Below are positions 25,920 through 33,696 of a DNA stretch of 64,000 nt, piece by piece. The notes under the pieces were generated by a model. It saw nothing but the letters and a program-made list of their open reading frames with translations, was not told the DNA's origin and did not search any database. Numbering within the stretch: the stretch's first letter is position 1; each line of letters begins with the position of its first letter. The position numbers and the translations under genes are program-made. Origin of the DNA: Ramlibacter ginsenosidimutans (GTDB lineage: Bacteria; Pseudomonadota; Gammaproteobacteria; Burkholderiales; Burkholderiaceae_C); the NCBI RefSeq assembly GCF_016654015.1, contig NZ_JAEPWM010000013.1, forward strand, positions 62,001 to 126,000, read 5' to 3'.

Positions 25920-27134
25920 ATGTTGCTTCCCGACTGGGCCGTCCTGAACGCGGCGATCGATTGGCTCGGCCACGGCCTGTGGGATCTGTCCTGGTGGCAG
26001 ATCGTGCTGTACACGCTGGTGACGACCCACCTCACCATCGCCGGCGTCACCATCTTCCTGCACCGCGCCCAGGCGCACCGGGCGATGGACCTGCACGCGA
26101 TCCCGTCGCACTTCTTCCGCTTCTGGCTCTGGCTCGGCACGGGCATGGTCACGAAGGAGTGGGTGGCCATCCACCGCAAGCACCATGCGAAGTGCGAGAC
26201 CGTCGACGATCCGCACAGCCCGCAGACCCGCGGCATCGACACCGTGCTGTGGCGCGGCGCCGAGCTGTATCGCGCGGAAGCGAAGAACCAGGAAACCATC
26301 GCCAAGTTCGGCCATGGGACGCCGAACGACTGGATCGAGCGCAACCTCTACACCCGCTACAGCTGGCAGGGCGTGGGCCTGATGCTGATCCTGAACCTCG
26401 CCCTGTTCGGCGCGGCTGGCGCGGCCGTGTGGGCCGTGCAGATGCTGTGGATTCCCATCACCGCCGCCGGCATCATCAACGGCATCGGCCACTACTGGGG
26501 CTACCGCAACTTCGAGGCGCCGGACGCCAGCACGAACATCTCGCCCTGGGGCCTGATCATCGGCGGCGAGGAACTGCACAACAACCACCACACCTATCCG
26601 ACCTCCGCGAAGTTCTCGGTCAAGCCGTACGAGTTCGACTTGGGCTGGTTCTACATCAGCCTCATGAGCAAGATCGGCTGGGCCACCGTGAAGAAGGTGC
26701 CGCCCAAGCTGCGCCTCGGCACGATCCGGCCGGTGGCCGACGAGAAGACGCTCGAAGCCGTCATCGCCAACCGCTACGAGGTCATGGCCGGTTATGCCCG
26801 TGAACTGAAGCGCGCGTGCAAGGCGGAGATCGGCGTGCTGAAGGCCAAGGGCGAGGACCTGGGCATGCTCAAGGCCGCCAAGCGCTGGCTGCACCGCGAT
26901 GCGGACAAGGTGCCCGCTGCAGCCCGCACGCAACTCGCGCAAGTGCGCGCCGAGCACCCCGTGCTGGACAAGATGGTGAGCATGCGCGAGGAACTGCGCC
27001 AGATGTGGCTCAACACGAACCAGTCGCGCGAGCAGCTCACCGCCGACCTGCAGGCCTGGTGCCGCCGCGCCGAGGAAAGCGGGATCGAGGCGCTGCGCCA
27101 GTTCTCGCTGAAGCTGCGCGCCGTGCATACCTGA
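25920..27134 (+). CDS. Membrane fatty-acid desaturase (delta-9 acyl-type)
   Basis: This 404-residue di-iron desaturase introduces a double bond in acyl chains in the inner membrane. All three histidine boxes are present: HRAQAHR (near 42), HRKHHAK (near 85) and HNNHHTYP (near 221). The four usual membrane helices are also present. The last ~110 residues form an Ala/Lys/Arg-rich helical cytosolic extension not needed for catalysis in shorter homologues. It ends with WCRRAEESGIEALRQFSLKL. A strong terminator follows. It probably helps control membrane fluidity. Confidence 0.92.
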   Translation: MLLPDWAVLNAAIDWLGHGLWDLSWWQIVLYTLVTTHLTIAGVTIFLHRAQAHRAMDLHAIPSHFFRFWLWLGTGMVTKEWVAIHRKHHAKCETVDDPHSPQTRGIDTVLWRGAELYRAEAKNQETIAKFGHGTPNDWIERNLYTRYSWQGVGLMLILNLALFGAAGAAVWAVQMLWIPITAAGIINGIGHYWGYRNFEAPDASTNISPWGLIIGGEELHNNHHTYPTSAKFSVKPYEFDLGWFYISLMSKIGWATVKKVPPKLRLGTIRPVADEKTLEAVIANRYEVMAGYARELKRACKAEIGVLKAKGEDLGMLKAAKRWLHRDADKVPAAARTQLAQVRAEHPVLDKMVSMREELRQMWLNTNQSREQLTADLQAWCRRAEESGIEALRQFSLKLRAVHT

Positions 27135-27152
27135 GCGCGCTGCGGCTCAGAG

Positions 27153-27187
27153 ACAAAAGGCCCCTGACGAGGCCTTTTGTTTTTTTT
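27153..27187 (+). terminator. Strong terminator after the desaturase gene
   Basis: ACAAAAGGCC (27153-27162), an 8-base loop and GGCCTTTTGT (27171-27180) pair perfectly and run into a further seven T residues. It lies 19 bases after the stop codon. Confidence 0.93.
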
Positions 27188-27199
27188 GGGACAGGGCCT

Positions 27200-27287
27200 C
27201 GTAGGCTGGCGGTGAGCGAAGCGAACCCCAGCGATCCAGCGTAGCGCAGCGAGCTGGGGTTCGCCTGCGGCTCACCACCAGCCTACG
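27200..27287. repeat. Long imperfect inverted repeat, MITE/REP-like
   Basis: Arms CGTAGGCTGGCGGTGAGCG..CGAACCCCAGC (27200-27232) and its near-perfect reverse complement (27253-27287) enclose a 20-base loop. Similar CGTAGGCTGGG..GAGCGAAGCGAA hairpins are known as dispersed elements in this bacterial group. No coding potential. It lies between the desaturase terminator and the convergent DUF3597 gene. Confidence 0.75.
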
Positions 27288-27348
27288 AATCCTTGATCGG
27301 TCCCGTCCGCCCCTCGGCGGGGAAGCGCAGGACCGGCCTCGCCGCCGC

Positions 27349-27858
27349 TCAATGCTTGAGGTTCTCCGGCACCTTGCCGCCGTTTTCCTCCAGCTTGACC
27401 ATCACCTCCTTGTGCAGCCAGATGTTCATGGCGGCGCTGTCGTTCTTGTCGCCGCGATAGCCGAGCTCGTCCGCCAGCTCCTTGCGCTCCTGCAAGGTGC
27501 TGTCCATGCCGACCAGTTTCATGAGGTCGACGATCGAGGTGCGCCAGTTCAGCTTGTTCGGGTTGCGCGCGGCCAGGCCGTCCAGCACCTGCTCGATGTC
27601 CACGCGCTCCATCGTGGCTGTTCCCGCGCCGGCGGCGGCCTGCTGCGGCTGCATGCCCTGCGCTTGCGGCTGCGGGGCCGCAGGCTGCGTCTGTGCGGAC
27701 TGCGCGCTTGCGGGTTGCGCCGTTGCAGCTTGCGTCGGCGCGGCGGGCCTGGCGGGCTGCGCCGCTGCAGGGCTTGCGGCGGCAGGTGATGCGGCCGGCG
27801 CCTGGCTGGCGCTTGCGTGCGGCAGGAGGCGGCTGAAGATGGTTCCTAGGATGCTCAT
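27349..27858 (-). CDS. DUF3597 domain protein with Ala/Pro/Gln-rich linker
   Basis: This 169-residue protein begins with MSILGTIFSRLLPHA, then has a low-complexity Ala/Pro/Gln/Ser linker (about 16-85). It ends in a compact DUF3597 domain (about 85-169; ERVDIEQVLDGLAARNPNKL, then WRTSIVDLMKLVGMDSTL). DUF3597 proteins resemble small LysM-associated or stress proteins of unknown role. The ATG at 27858 matches the conserved N-terminus; an upstream frame adds 57 unrelated residues. It is divergent from the DUF421 gene. Confidence 0.82.
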   Translation of the reverse strand: MSILGTIFSRLLPHASASQAPAASPAAASPAAAQPARPAAPTQAATAQPASAQSAQTQPAAPQPQAQGMQPQQAAAGAGTATMERVDIEQVLDGLAARNPNKLNWRTSIVDLMKLVGMDSTLQERKELADELGYRGDKNDSAAMNIWLHKEVMVKLEENGGKVPENLKH

Positions 27859-28019
27859 TCGTGTTCTCCGTGGCAGGGCGGACATCGCCTGCGGCCATGA
27901 TGGGAGAAGGACTGCGGCGGAACTTGTGGGACGCCGGCGGCGGGTGCTGAGGCCTTGTCCGACGCGAAGGGACGCAGGTCGGAATACCGGGCGCTGCACG
28001 CTCGCGGCAGCATGCGCCC

Positions 28020-28517
28020 ATGGACGCAATGCTGTGGTTGTTCGGCGAAGGCCGCGAACTCAGCTCATGGCAGATGGCCGCGCGCGGCGTCGCGATGTTC
28101 TTCGTGCTGCTCGTGCTGATCCGAGTATCCGGCCGCCGCTCCTTCGGGCAGGGCAACGCCTTCGATGCCGCGCTCACGGTGATGCTGGGAGCGATCCTCA
28201 GCCGCTCCGTCGTGGGCGTGTCGCCGTTCTGGCCCACGGTGTGTGCAGGTACCGCAGTGGCCGTGCTGCACCGGCTCGTGGGACTGGCGAGCGTGCTCTG
28301 GCCGGCCTTCGACCGTCTCGTCAGCGGCCGCAATCGCGAACTGCTGCGCGACGGCCGTCCCGACCGCTCGGCGCTGCGCAAGGGCCTGATCACGGATTGC
28401 GACCTCACGGATGCGGTGCGGCAGAAGACCGGCCGCGAGGACTGGGCGGGCGTGCACCGCGCGGTGCTGGAGCGCGACGGAAGCATCACCGTCGTGCCGA
28501 AGGAGGAACGGAAATGA
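28020..28517 (+). CDS. DUF421/YetF-family membrane protein
   Basis: This 165-residue protein has three N-terminal membrane helices (within residues 15-95, with RVSGRRSFGQGNAFD between) and a cytosolic alpha/beta domain ending in ERDGSITVVPKEERK. It belongs to the DUF421 family (Bacillus YetF/YrbG type), whose function is poorly known; spore-germination and stress roles have been proposed. The stop codon lies in a bidirectional terminator. Confidence 0.85.
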   Translation: MDAMLWLFGEGRELSSWQMAARGVAMFFVLLVLIRVSGRRSFGQGNAFDAALTVMLGAILSRSVVGVSPFWPTVCAGTAVAVLHRLVGLASVLWPAFDRLVSGRNRELLRDGRPDRSALRKGLITDCDLTDAVRQKTGREDWAGVHRAVLERDGSITVVPKEERK

Positions 28518-28544
28518 AAAAGCCCCGCGCGGCGGGGCTTTTTC
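28516..28544. terminator. Bidirectional terminator between DUF421 gene and rpmG
   Basis: GAAAAAGCCCCGC (28516-28528), a 3-base loop and GCGGGGCTTTTTC (28532-28544) form a perfect 13-base hairpin with A-run and T-run on its two sides. It can therefore stop transcription from both the DUF421 gene and the convergent rpmB-rpmG operon. Confidence 0.93.
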
Positions 28545-28594
28545 GAACCCGCTGGTGCGGGGTCGAAATGGCGGGGCGCCAGGGGCGCCCGTCG

Positions 28595-28765
28595 TCACTT
28601 CAGCTTGGTCTCTTTGTACTCGACGTGCTTGCGCGCCTTCGGGTCGAACTTCATGATCGACATCTTCTCGGGCATCGTCTTCTTGTTCTTGCTCGTGGTG
28701 TAGAAGTGGCCGGTGCCCGCAGTGGACTCCAGCTTGATCTTCTCGCGGCCGCCTTTGCTTGCCAT
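28595..28765 (-). CDS. rpmG: 50S ribosomal protein L33
   Basis: This 56-residue basic protein shows the L33 pattern (REKIKLESTAGTGHFYTTSK, then KKTMPEKMSIMKFDPKARKH). It is a component of the large ribosomal subunit near the E-site. The cysteine pairs of the zinc-binding form are absent, so it is the zinc-free (C-) type. It is the second gene after rpmB, 17 bases downstream. Confidence 0.97.
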   Translation of the reverse strand: MASKGGREKIKLESTAGTGHFYTTSKNKKTMPEKMSIMKFDPKARKHVEYKETKLK

Positions 28766-28782
28766 GGTTCGTGCTCCTTGGG

Positions 28783-29016
28783 TTAGGCCTGGCCGCGGGC
28801 GCGCATGTCCGCCAGCACAGCGTCGATACCGTTCTTGTCGATCAGGCGCACCGCGGCGTTGGTAACGCGCAGGCGAACCCAGCGGTTCTCGCTTTCGATC
28901 CAGAAACGGCGATATTGCAGGTTCGGCAGGAACCGGCGCTTGGTCTTGTTGTTGGCGTGGGAGACGTTGTTCCCCACCATCGGGCCCTTGCCCGTCACGT
29001 CGCAGACGCGTGCCAT
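28783..29016 (-). CDS. rpmB: 50S ribosomal protein L28
   Basis: This 77-residue large-subunit protein has the L28 sequence MARVCDVTGKGPMVGNNVSH and the conserved LRVTNAAVRLIDKNGID part. Only one Cys is present, so this is the zinc-free form. The ATG at 29016 is the family start; a frame extends 4 codons upstream. It forms the standard rpmB-rpmG pair and is likely driven from a TATAAT box about 90 bases upstream. Confidence 0.97.
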   Translation of the reverse strand: MARVCDVTGKGPMVGNNVSHANNKTKRRFLPNLQYRRFWIESENRWVRLRVTNAAVRLIDKNGIDAVLADMRARGQA

Positions 29017-29106
29017 CTGACTCTCCATGTCCGCCCGTCACTCCCGTGAGGGGCTCACCTCGCCCTGACGGGGGCGGTAACCGGCCGGATTCCGGCGAAG
29101 CCCGCG

Positions 29107-29112
29107 ATTATA
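29107..29112 (-). promoter_or_regulatory. Predicted -10 box of rpmB
   Basis: A perfect TATAAT, followed by CGCGGG, reads leftward about 90 bases before rpmB. The -35 is not obvious. The TATAATCGCG form resembles the elements before purN, the TetR gene and livH. Confidence 0.5.
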
Positions 29113-29157
29113 GCGGCTCCCGGAATCGCCCGCTTCCGGCGCTCGGAAAGCGGACAT

Positions 29158-29266
29158 CCGGACGCAGAGGACGCAAAGGTTACGCAGAAGGCGCAAAAGA
29201 AGGCATGAAAACCTTTCAAGGTTTTTTCTGCGTCCTCTGCGTACCCTCTGCGCCCTCTGCGTCCGG
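29158..29266. repeat. CGCAGAGG-type long inverted repeat, copy 1
   Basis: CCGGACGCAGAGG (29158-29170) and its exact complement (29254-29266) bound a 109-base hairpin. The arms hold several variants of the unit ACGCAGAGG/ACGCAAAGG. The tip is another perfect hairpin, AAAACCTT-TC-AAGGTTTT (29208-29225). A related copy lies at 31084-31218. It sits between the trxB 3' end and the rpmB promoter region. Confidence 0.85.
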
Positions 29267-29290
29267 TTGTTGGTAGTGGGGCCCCGCCTT

Positions 29291-30241
29291 CTACTCTTCC
29301 TGTTCCAGGAACCGCTGCGCATCGAGCGCCGCCATGCAGCCGGTGCCGGCGCTGGTGATGGCCTGCCGGTACACGTGGTCCTGCACGTCGCCGGCGGCGA
29401 ACACGCCGGGCACGCTGGTCATCGTGGCGAAGCCGTTCAGGCCGCCCTTGGTGAGGATGTAGCCATCCTTCATCTCCAGCTGGCCCTGGAAGATGTCGGT
29501 GTTGGGATGATGGCCGATCGCGATGAAGCAGCCCTTGAGCTGCAAGTCCTCGGTGGCGCCGGTGGTGGTGTCCTTCAGGCGGATGCCGGTCACGCCCGTC
29601 GCGTCGCCCAGCACCTGGTCCAGGGTCTTGAACAGCTTGAGCTCGATCTTGCCCTCGGCGACCTTGTGCATCACCTTGTCGACGAGGATGGGCTCGGCGC
29701 GGAACTTGTCGCGCCGATGCACCAGGTACACCTTCTTCGCGATGTTCGACAGGTACAGCGCCTCCTCCACCGCGGTGTTGCCGCCGCCGATGACGCAGGT
29801 CACCTCGTCGCGGTAGAAGAAGCCGTCGCAGGTGGCGCAGGCGCTGACGCCCTTGCCCATGAACTCGGTCTCGGACGGCAGGCCCAGGTACTTCGCCGAG
29901 GCGCCGGTGGCGATCACGAGCGAATCGCAGGTGTAGGTGCCGCTGTCGCCGGTGAGGGTGAAGGGGCGCTTGCTGAAGTCGACCTTGTTGATGTGGTCGA
30001 AAACGATCTCGGTCTTGAAGCGTTCCGCGTGTTCCAGGAAACGCTGCATCAGCTCCGGTCCCTGCACGCCGTGGACATCGGCGGGCCAGTTGTCCACCTC
30101 GGTGGTGGTCATGAGTTGCCCGCCTTGCGCTATGCCCGTGATCAGCAGCGGATGGAGGTTGGCGCGTGCGGCGTACACGGCGGCGGTGTAGCCGGCGGGG
30201 CCGGAACCGAGGATCAAAACTTTCGCGTGCTTGGTGTTCAT
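29291..30241 (-). CDS. trxB: Thioredoxin-disulfide reductase
   Basis: TrxB reduces thioredoxin with NADPH through FAD and a redox-active cysteine pair. The 316-residue protein has the FAD motif GSGPAGYTAAVYAARA near residue 12, active-site CATC near 136-139, the NADPH motif GGGNTAVEEA and the C-terminal GDVQD motif. The ATG at 30241 is the family start; an upstream frame adds 14 residues and spans a hairpin. It is divergent from the Crp/Fnr gene. Confidence 0.96.
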   Translation of the reverse strand: MNTKHAKVLILGSGPAGYTAAVYAARANLHPLLITGIAQGGQLMTTTEVDNWPADVHGVQGPELMQRFLEHAERFKTEIVFDHINKVDFSKRPFTLTGDSGTYTCDSLVIATGASAKYLGLPSETEFMGKGVSACATCDGFFYRDEVTCVIGGGNTAVEEALYLSNIAKKVYLVHRRDKFRAEPILVDKVMHKVAEGKIELKLFKTLDQVLGDATGVTGIRLKDTTTGATEDLQLKGCFIAIGHHPNTDIFQGQLEMKDGYILTKGGLNGFATMTSVPGVFAAGDVQDHVYRQAITSAGTGCMAALDAQRFLEQEE

Positions 30242-30249
30242 GGTGCAAA

Positions 30250-30273
30250 ACCTGTGTGGGAAACACCACAGGT
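30250..30273 (-). promoter_or_regulatory. Hairpin or operator just upstream of trxB
   Basis: ACCTGTG (30250-30256) and CACAGGT (30267-30273) are a perfect 7-base inverted repeat with a 10-base gap, ending 9 bases before the trxB ATG. One arm contains the AGG that would serve as ribosome site, so it could be a binding site or an RNA hairpin affecting translation. Confidence 0.3.
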
Positions 30274-30397
30274 CGGTGTACATTTGCGGGCGATTCGAGA
30301 AGTATCCAGCATGCGGGCACGGCCCCTGCTTCCCACTTCCCGATCACGGGGATTGTAAGAACCGATGGCGGCCGCCCAAGCAGGAGGGATTTGAACG

Positions 30398-31072
30398 ATG
30401 TCGATGCTGTCCAACCTGGAGTTGATCCGGCGGGTGCCCTTGTTTGCCCTGCTGACCTCCAACCAGGCGGAAGCGGTGGCCGACGCGGTGGTGAAGCGCC
30501 GCTTCAAGCGCGGCGAAACGATCGTGGAGCAGGGCGAGAAGACCAACACCCTGTTCATCATCCTCACCGGGCGCGTGCGTGTCGTCACCTCGGACAAGCG
30601 CGGGCGCGAAGTGATCCTCGCCACGCTCAACCCCGGCGACTACATCGGTGAGATGAGCCTCATCGACAACGAGCCGCACTCGGCCACCTGCCGGGCCGAA
30701 GTGCAGACCGACATGCTGACCCTCGGCCGCGCCGAGTTCGCGCGCTGCCTGCCGGAAAACAGCTCGATGTCGTACGCGATCATGAAGGGGCTGGTGCAGC
30801 GGCTGCGCCAGGCGGACCGCAAGATCGAGTCGCTGGCGCTGATGGACGTGTACGGGCGCGTGGCCCGCGCGCTGCTGGAGTTCGCGCAGCCGGATCGCGA
30901 CGGCCTCATGACCATCCGCGAGCGCATCTCGCGCCAGGACATCGCCAAGATGGTCGGCGCCTCCCGCGAGATGGTGAGCCGCGTGATGAAGGACCTGGAA
31001 GACCGCGGCTTCATCGAAACGCGCGAGGATGGCTCGATGGTCGTGAAGGACCGCTTGACCACGCTGGGGTAG
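30398..31072 (+). CDS. Crp/Fnr-family transcriptional regulator
   Basis: This 224-residue regulator has an N-terminal cyclic-nucleotide-binding fold (residues about 15-135, PGDYIGEMSLIDNEPHSATC) and a C-terminal winged helix. The recognition helix lies in DIAKMVGASREMVSRVMKDL (about 188-207). The Cys cluster of FNR is absent, so it is probably not an oxygen-sensing Fe-S protein. It may bind a nucleotide or act constitutively. An AGGAGG ribosome site precedes the ATG at 30398. It is divergent from trxB and separated from ftsK by a hairpin repeat. Confidence 0.92.
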   Translation: MSMLSNLELIRRVPLFALLTSNQAEAVADAVVKRRFKRGETIVEQGEKTNTLFIILTGRVRVVTSDKRGREVILATLNPGDYIGEMSLIDNEPHSATCRAEVQTDMLTLGRAEFARCLPENSSMSYAIMKGLVQRLRQADRKIESLALMDVYGRVARALLEFAQPDRDGLMTIRERISRQDIAKMVGASREMVSRVMKDLEDRGFIETREDGSMVVKDRLTTLG

Positions 31073-31083
31073 CCGCGGAATAC

Positions 31084-31218
31084 GGGAGCGGACAACCGGA
31101 CGCAGAGGGCGCAAAGATTTCGCAGAGGACGCAAAAGGATCCAGGAAAGAAGTTTTCCTGAGGTCTTTCTTGCGTCCTTCTGCATTTTTGCGACCTCTGC
31201 GTCCGGCAGTCCGCTCCC
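31084..31218. repeat. CGCAGAGG-type long inverted repeat, copy 2
   Basis: GGGAGCGGAC plus CCGGACGCAGAGG (31084-31108) pairs with CCTCTGCGTCCGG plus GTCCGCTCCC (31194-31218), with a two-base mismatch between the parts. The interior has CGCAGAGGACGCAAAAGG-type units, as in copy 1, and the left flank AGCGGACA is shared. It fills most of the space between the Crp/Fnr gene and ftsK. Confidence 0.85.
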
Positions 31219-31294
31219 GCGTTCGCCTGCAGTGACGCGAAACAACGCCGCGGTCGATTGCGGGCCGCCCCTGCGCTAAGCTCGCGCTTGCGTC

Positions 31295-33631
31295 ATGACG
31301 TACTCGCTGAACACCCTCACGGAGGCCGCGCCCGCGCCCTCCGGTCCGCGCGCGGGCCTCGCCCGCTTCGCCCACGAAACCGCGCTGGTGCTGGGCGCCT
31401 GCGCGCTCGTCTTCTGCCTGCTGGCGCTGCTCACGCATTCCGCGGGCGACGCGGCCTTCTCGACGTCCGGCGACGGCGGACCGCTGCATAACTGGGGCGG
31501 CCGGCTGGGCGCGTGGCTGTCGGACGCCTGCCTGTTCCTCCTGGGCTACTCCGTGTGGTGGTGTGTCGCCGCCGGCATCCGCGCGTGGCTCGCTTCGCTC
31601 GCCCGCTGGATGCGCGCCGAAAACGCCGCGCCCGCAACGCCCGCGCATCCGTGGTTGCAGGGCCGGTCCGCGTTCTGGATAGCGCTGGCGGTGCTGCTCG
31701 TGGCCAGCACCGGCCTGGAGTGGACGCGCCTGTACCACCTGGAGTCGCGCCTGCCGGACCACTCGGGCGGTGCGCTCGGCTACATGGTGGGCCCGCTGGC
31801 GATGAACTGGCTGGGATTCATCGGCTCGGGCCTGCTGTTCGTGGCGATCATGGTGCTGGCCTCGGCCGTCGTGTTCCGCTTCTCCTGGAGCCACGTGGCC
31901 GAGCGCATCGGCGCCGCCATCGACGGCTTCATCGAATCGCGCCGCGAGCAGCGGGAGCGGGCCGAGGACGTCGCGGTGGGCCAGCGCGCCGCCCGCGAGC
32001 GCGAGGAGATCGTGCACGTCGAGCGCGTCGAGATCGAGGAACACCACCCCACGCCGGTGCTGATCGAGCCCGTGCCCGTGGAGGCGCCCAGGAGCGAACG
32101 GGTCGCCAAGGAGCGGCAGAAGCCGCTGTTCTCGGATATGCCGGACAGCAAGCTGCCGCAGGTCGACCTGCTCGATGCCGCGGCCGGCCGCCAGGAGAGC
32201 GTCTCCCCCGAAACGCTGGAGATGACCTCGCGGCTGATCGAGAAGAAGCTGAAGGACTTCGGCGTGGAAGTGCGGGTGGTGCTGGCGCAGCCCGGCCCCG
32301 TCATCACGCGCTACGAAATCGAGCCGGCCACCGGCGTGAAGGGCTCGCAGATCGTCAATCTCGCGAAGGACCTGGCGCGCTCGCTCTCGCTGGTGTCGAT
32401 CCGCGTGGTCGAGACCATTCCGGGCAAGAACTTCATGGCGCTGGAACTGCCCAACGCCAAGCGCCAGTCGATCAAGCTGTCGGAGATCCTGGGCTCGCAG
32501 GCCTACAACGAAGCCAGGTCGCAGCTCACCCTGGGGCTGGGCAAGGACATCGTCGGCAACCCGGTCGTCGCCGATCTGGCCAAGATGCCGCACGTGCTGG
32601 TGGCCGGCACGACCGGCTCGGGCAAGTCGGTCGGCATCAACTCGATGATCCTGAGCCTGCTTTACAAGGCCGAGGCGCGCGACGTGCGCCTGCTGATGAT
32701 CGACCCCAAGATGCTGGAGATGTCGGTCTACGAGGGCATCCCGCACCTGCTGGCGCCGGTGGTCACGGACATGAAGCAGGCGGCCAACGGCCTCACCTGG
32801 TGCGTCGCCGAGATGGAGCGCCGCTACAAGCTGATGTCGAAGATGGGCGTGCGCAACCTCGCCGGCTACAACCACAAGATCGACGAAGCCAAGGCGAAGG
32901 AGCAGTTCATCTACAACCCGTTCAGCCTGACTCCCGAGAGCCCCGAGCCGCTGGACCGCCTGCCGCACATCGTCGTCGTGATCGACGAACTCGCCGACCT
33001 GATGATGGTGGTGGGCAAGAAGATCGAGGAGCTGATCGCCCGGCTCGCGCAGAAGGCGCGCGCCGCCGGCATCCACCTGATCCTGGCCACGCAGCGCCCG
33101 AGCGTCGACGTGATCACGGGCCTGATCAAGGCCAACATCCCGACCCGCATCTCGTTCCAGGTCTCCAGCAAGATCGACAGCCGCACCATCCTCGACCAGA
33201 TGGGCGCGGAGGCGCTGCTGGGCATGGGCGACATGCTGTACATGGCCAGCGGCACCGGCCTGCCGGTGCGCGTGCACGGCGCCTTCGTGAGCGACGAGGA
33301 AGTGCACCGCGTCGTCGCCTACCTGAAGGAGCAGGGCGGCGAACCGAACTACATCGAGGGCGTGCTGGAAGGCGGCACGGTCGACGGCGAGGACGGCGCA
33401 CTGGGTGGCGTGCCCGGCGAAGGCGGCGGCGAGGGCGATCCCCTGTACGACCGCGCCGTGGAAGTGGTCCTGAAGAACCAGAAAGCCAGCATCTCGCTGG
33501 TGCAGCGGCACCTGGCGATCGGCTACAACAAGGCCGCCAACCTGCTGGAAGCCATGGAGAAGGCCGGGCTCGTCAGCCCCATGAATGCCCGCGGGCAGCG
33601 CGAGATCCTGGTGCCGGGCCGCGGCGAATAA
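31295..33631 (+). CDS. ftsK: DNA translocase FtsK
   Basis: FtsK pumps chromosomal DNA at the division septum and activates XerCD recombination. The 778-residue protein has four N-terminal membrane helices (residues 25-200) and a short charged linker. The RecA-like motor has Walker A GTTGSGKSVG near 440 and a DELADLMM Walker B. The C-terminal gamma winged helix (about 710-778, ISLVQRHLAIGYNKAANLLE) reads KOPS sites. The ATG at 31295 is the family start. It is followed by lolA, as in other Burkholderiales. Confidence 0.96.
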   Translation: MTYSLNTLTEAAPAPSGPRAGLARFAHETALVLGACALVFCLLALLTHSAGDAAFSTSGDGGPLHNWGGRLGAWLSDACLFLLGYSVWWCVAAGIRAWLASLARWMRAENAAPATPAHPWLQGRSAFWIALAVLLVASTGLEWTRLYHLESRLPDHSGGALGYMVGPLAMNWLGFIGSGLLFVAIMVLASAVVFRFSWSHVAERIGAAIDGFIESRREQRERAEDVAVGQRAAREREEIVHVERVEIEEHHPTPVLIEPVPVEAPRSERVAKERQKPLFSDMPDSKLPQVDLLDAAAGRQESVSPETLEMTSRLIEKKLKDFGVEVRVVLAQPGPVITRYEIEPATGVKGSQIVNLAKDLARSLSLVSIRVVETIPGKNFMALELPNAKRQSIKLSEILGSQAYNEARSQLTLGLGKDIVGNPVVADLAKMPHVLVAGTTGSGKSVGINSMILSLLYKAEARDVRLLMIDPKMLEMSVYEGIPHLLAPVVTDMKQAANGLTWCVAEMERRYKLMSKMGVRNLAGYNHKIDEAKAKEQFIYNPFSLTPESPEPLDRLPHIVVVIDELADLMMVVGKKIEELIARLAQKARAAGIHLILATQRPSVDVITGLIKANIPTRISFQVSSKIDSRTILDQMGAEALLGMGDMLYMASGTGLPVRVHGAFVSDEEVHRVVAYLKEQGGEPNYIEGVLEGGTVDGEDGALGGVPGEGGGEGDPLYDRAVEVVLKNQKASISLVQRHLAIGYNKAANLLEAMEKAGLVSPMNARGQREILVPGRGE

Positions 33632-33696
33632 ACGTCTCGTAACGAACTTGGCCGCTGGGGCGCTACCCAACCGACAATGTCGTGTTGGAGAGTCCC

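Noticed and set aside
30344..33670. 1100-codon open frame on the minus strand opposite ftsK
   Set aside because: It is an antisense shadow of ftsK, has no ribosome site, and runs through the CGCAGAGG hairpin.
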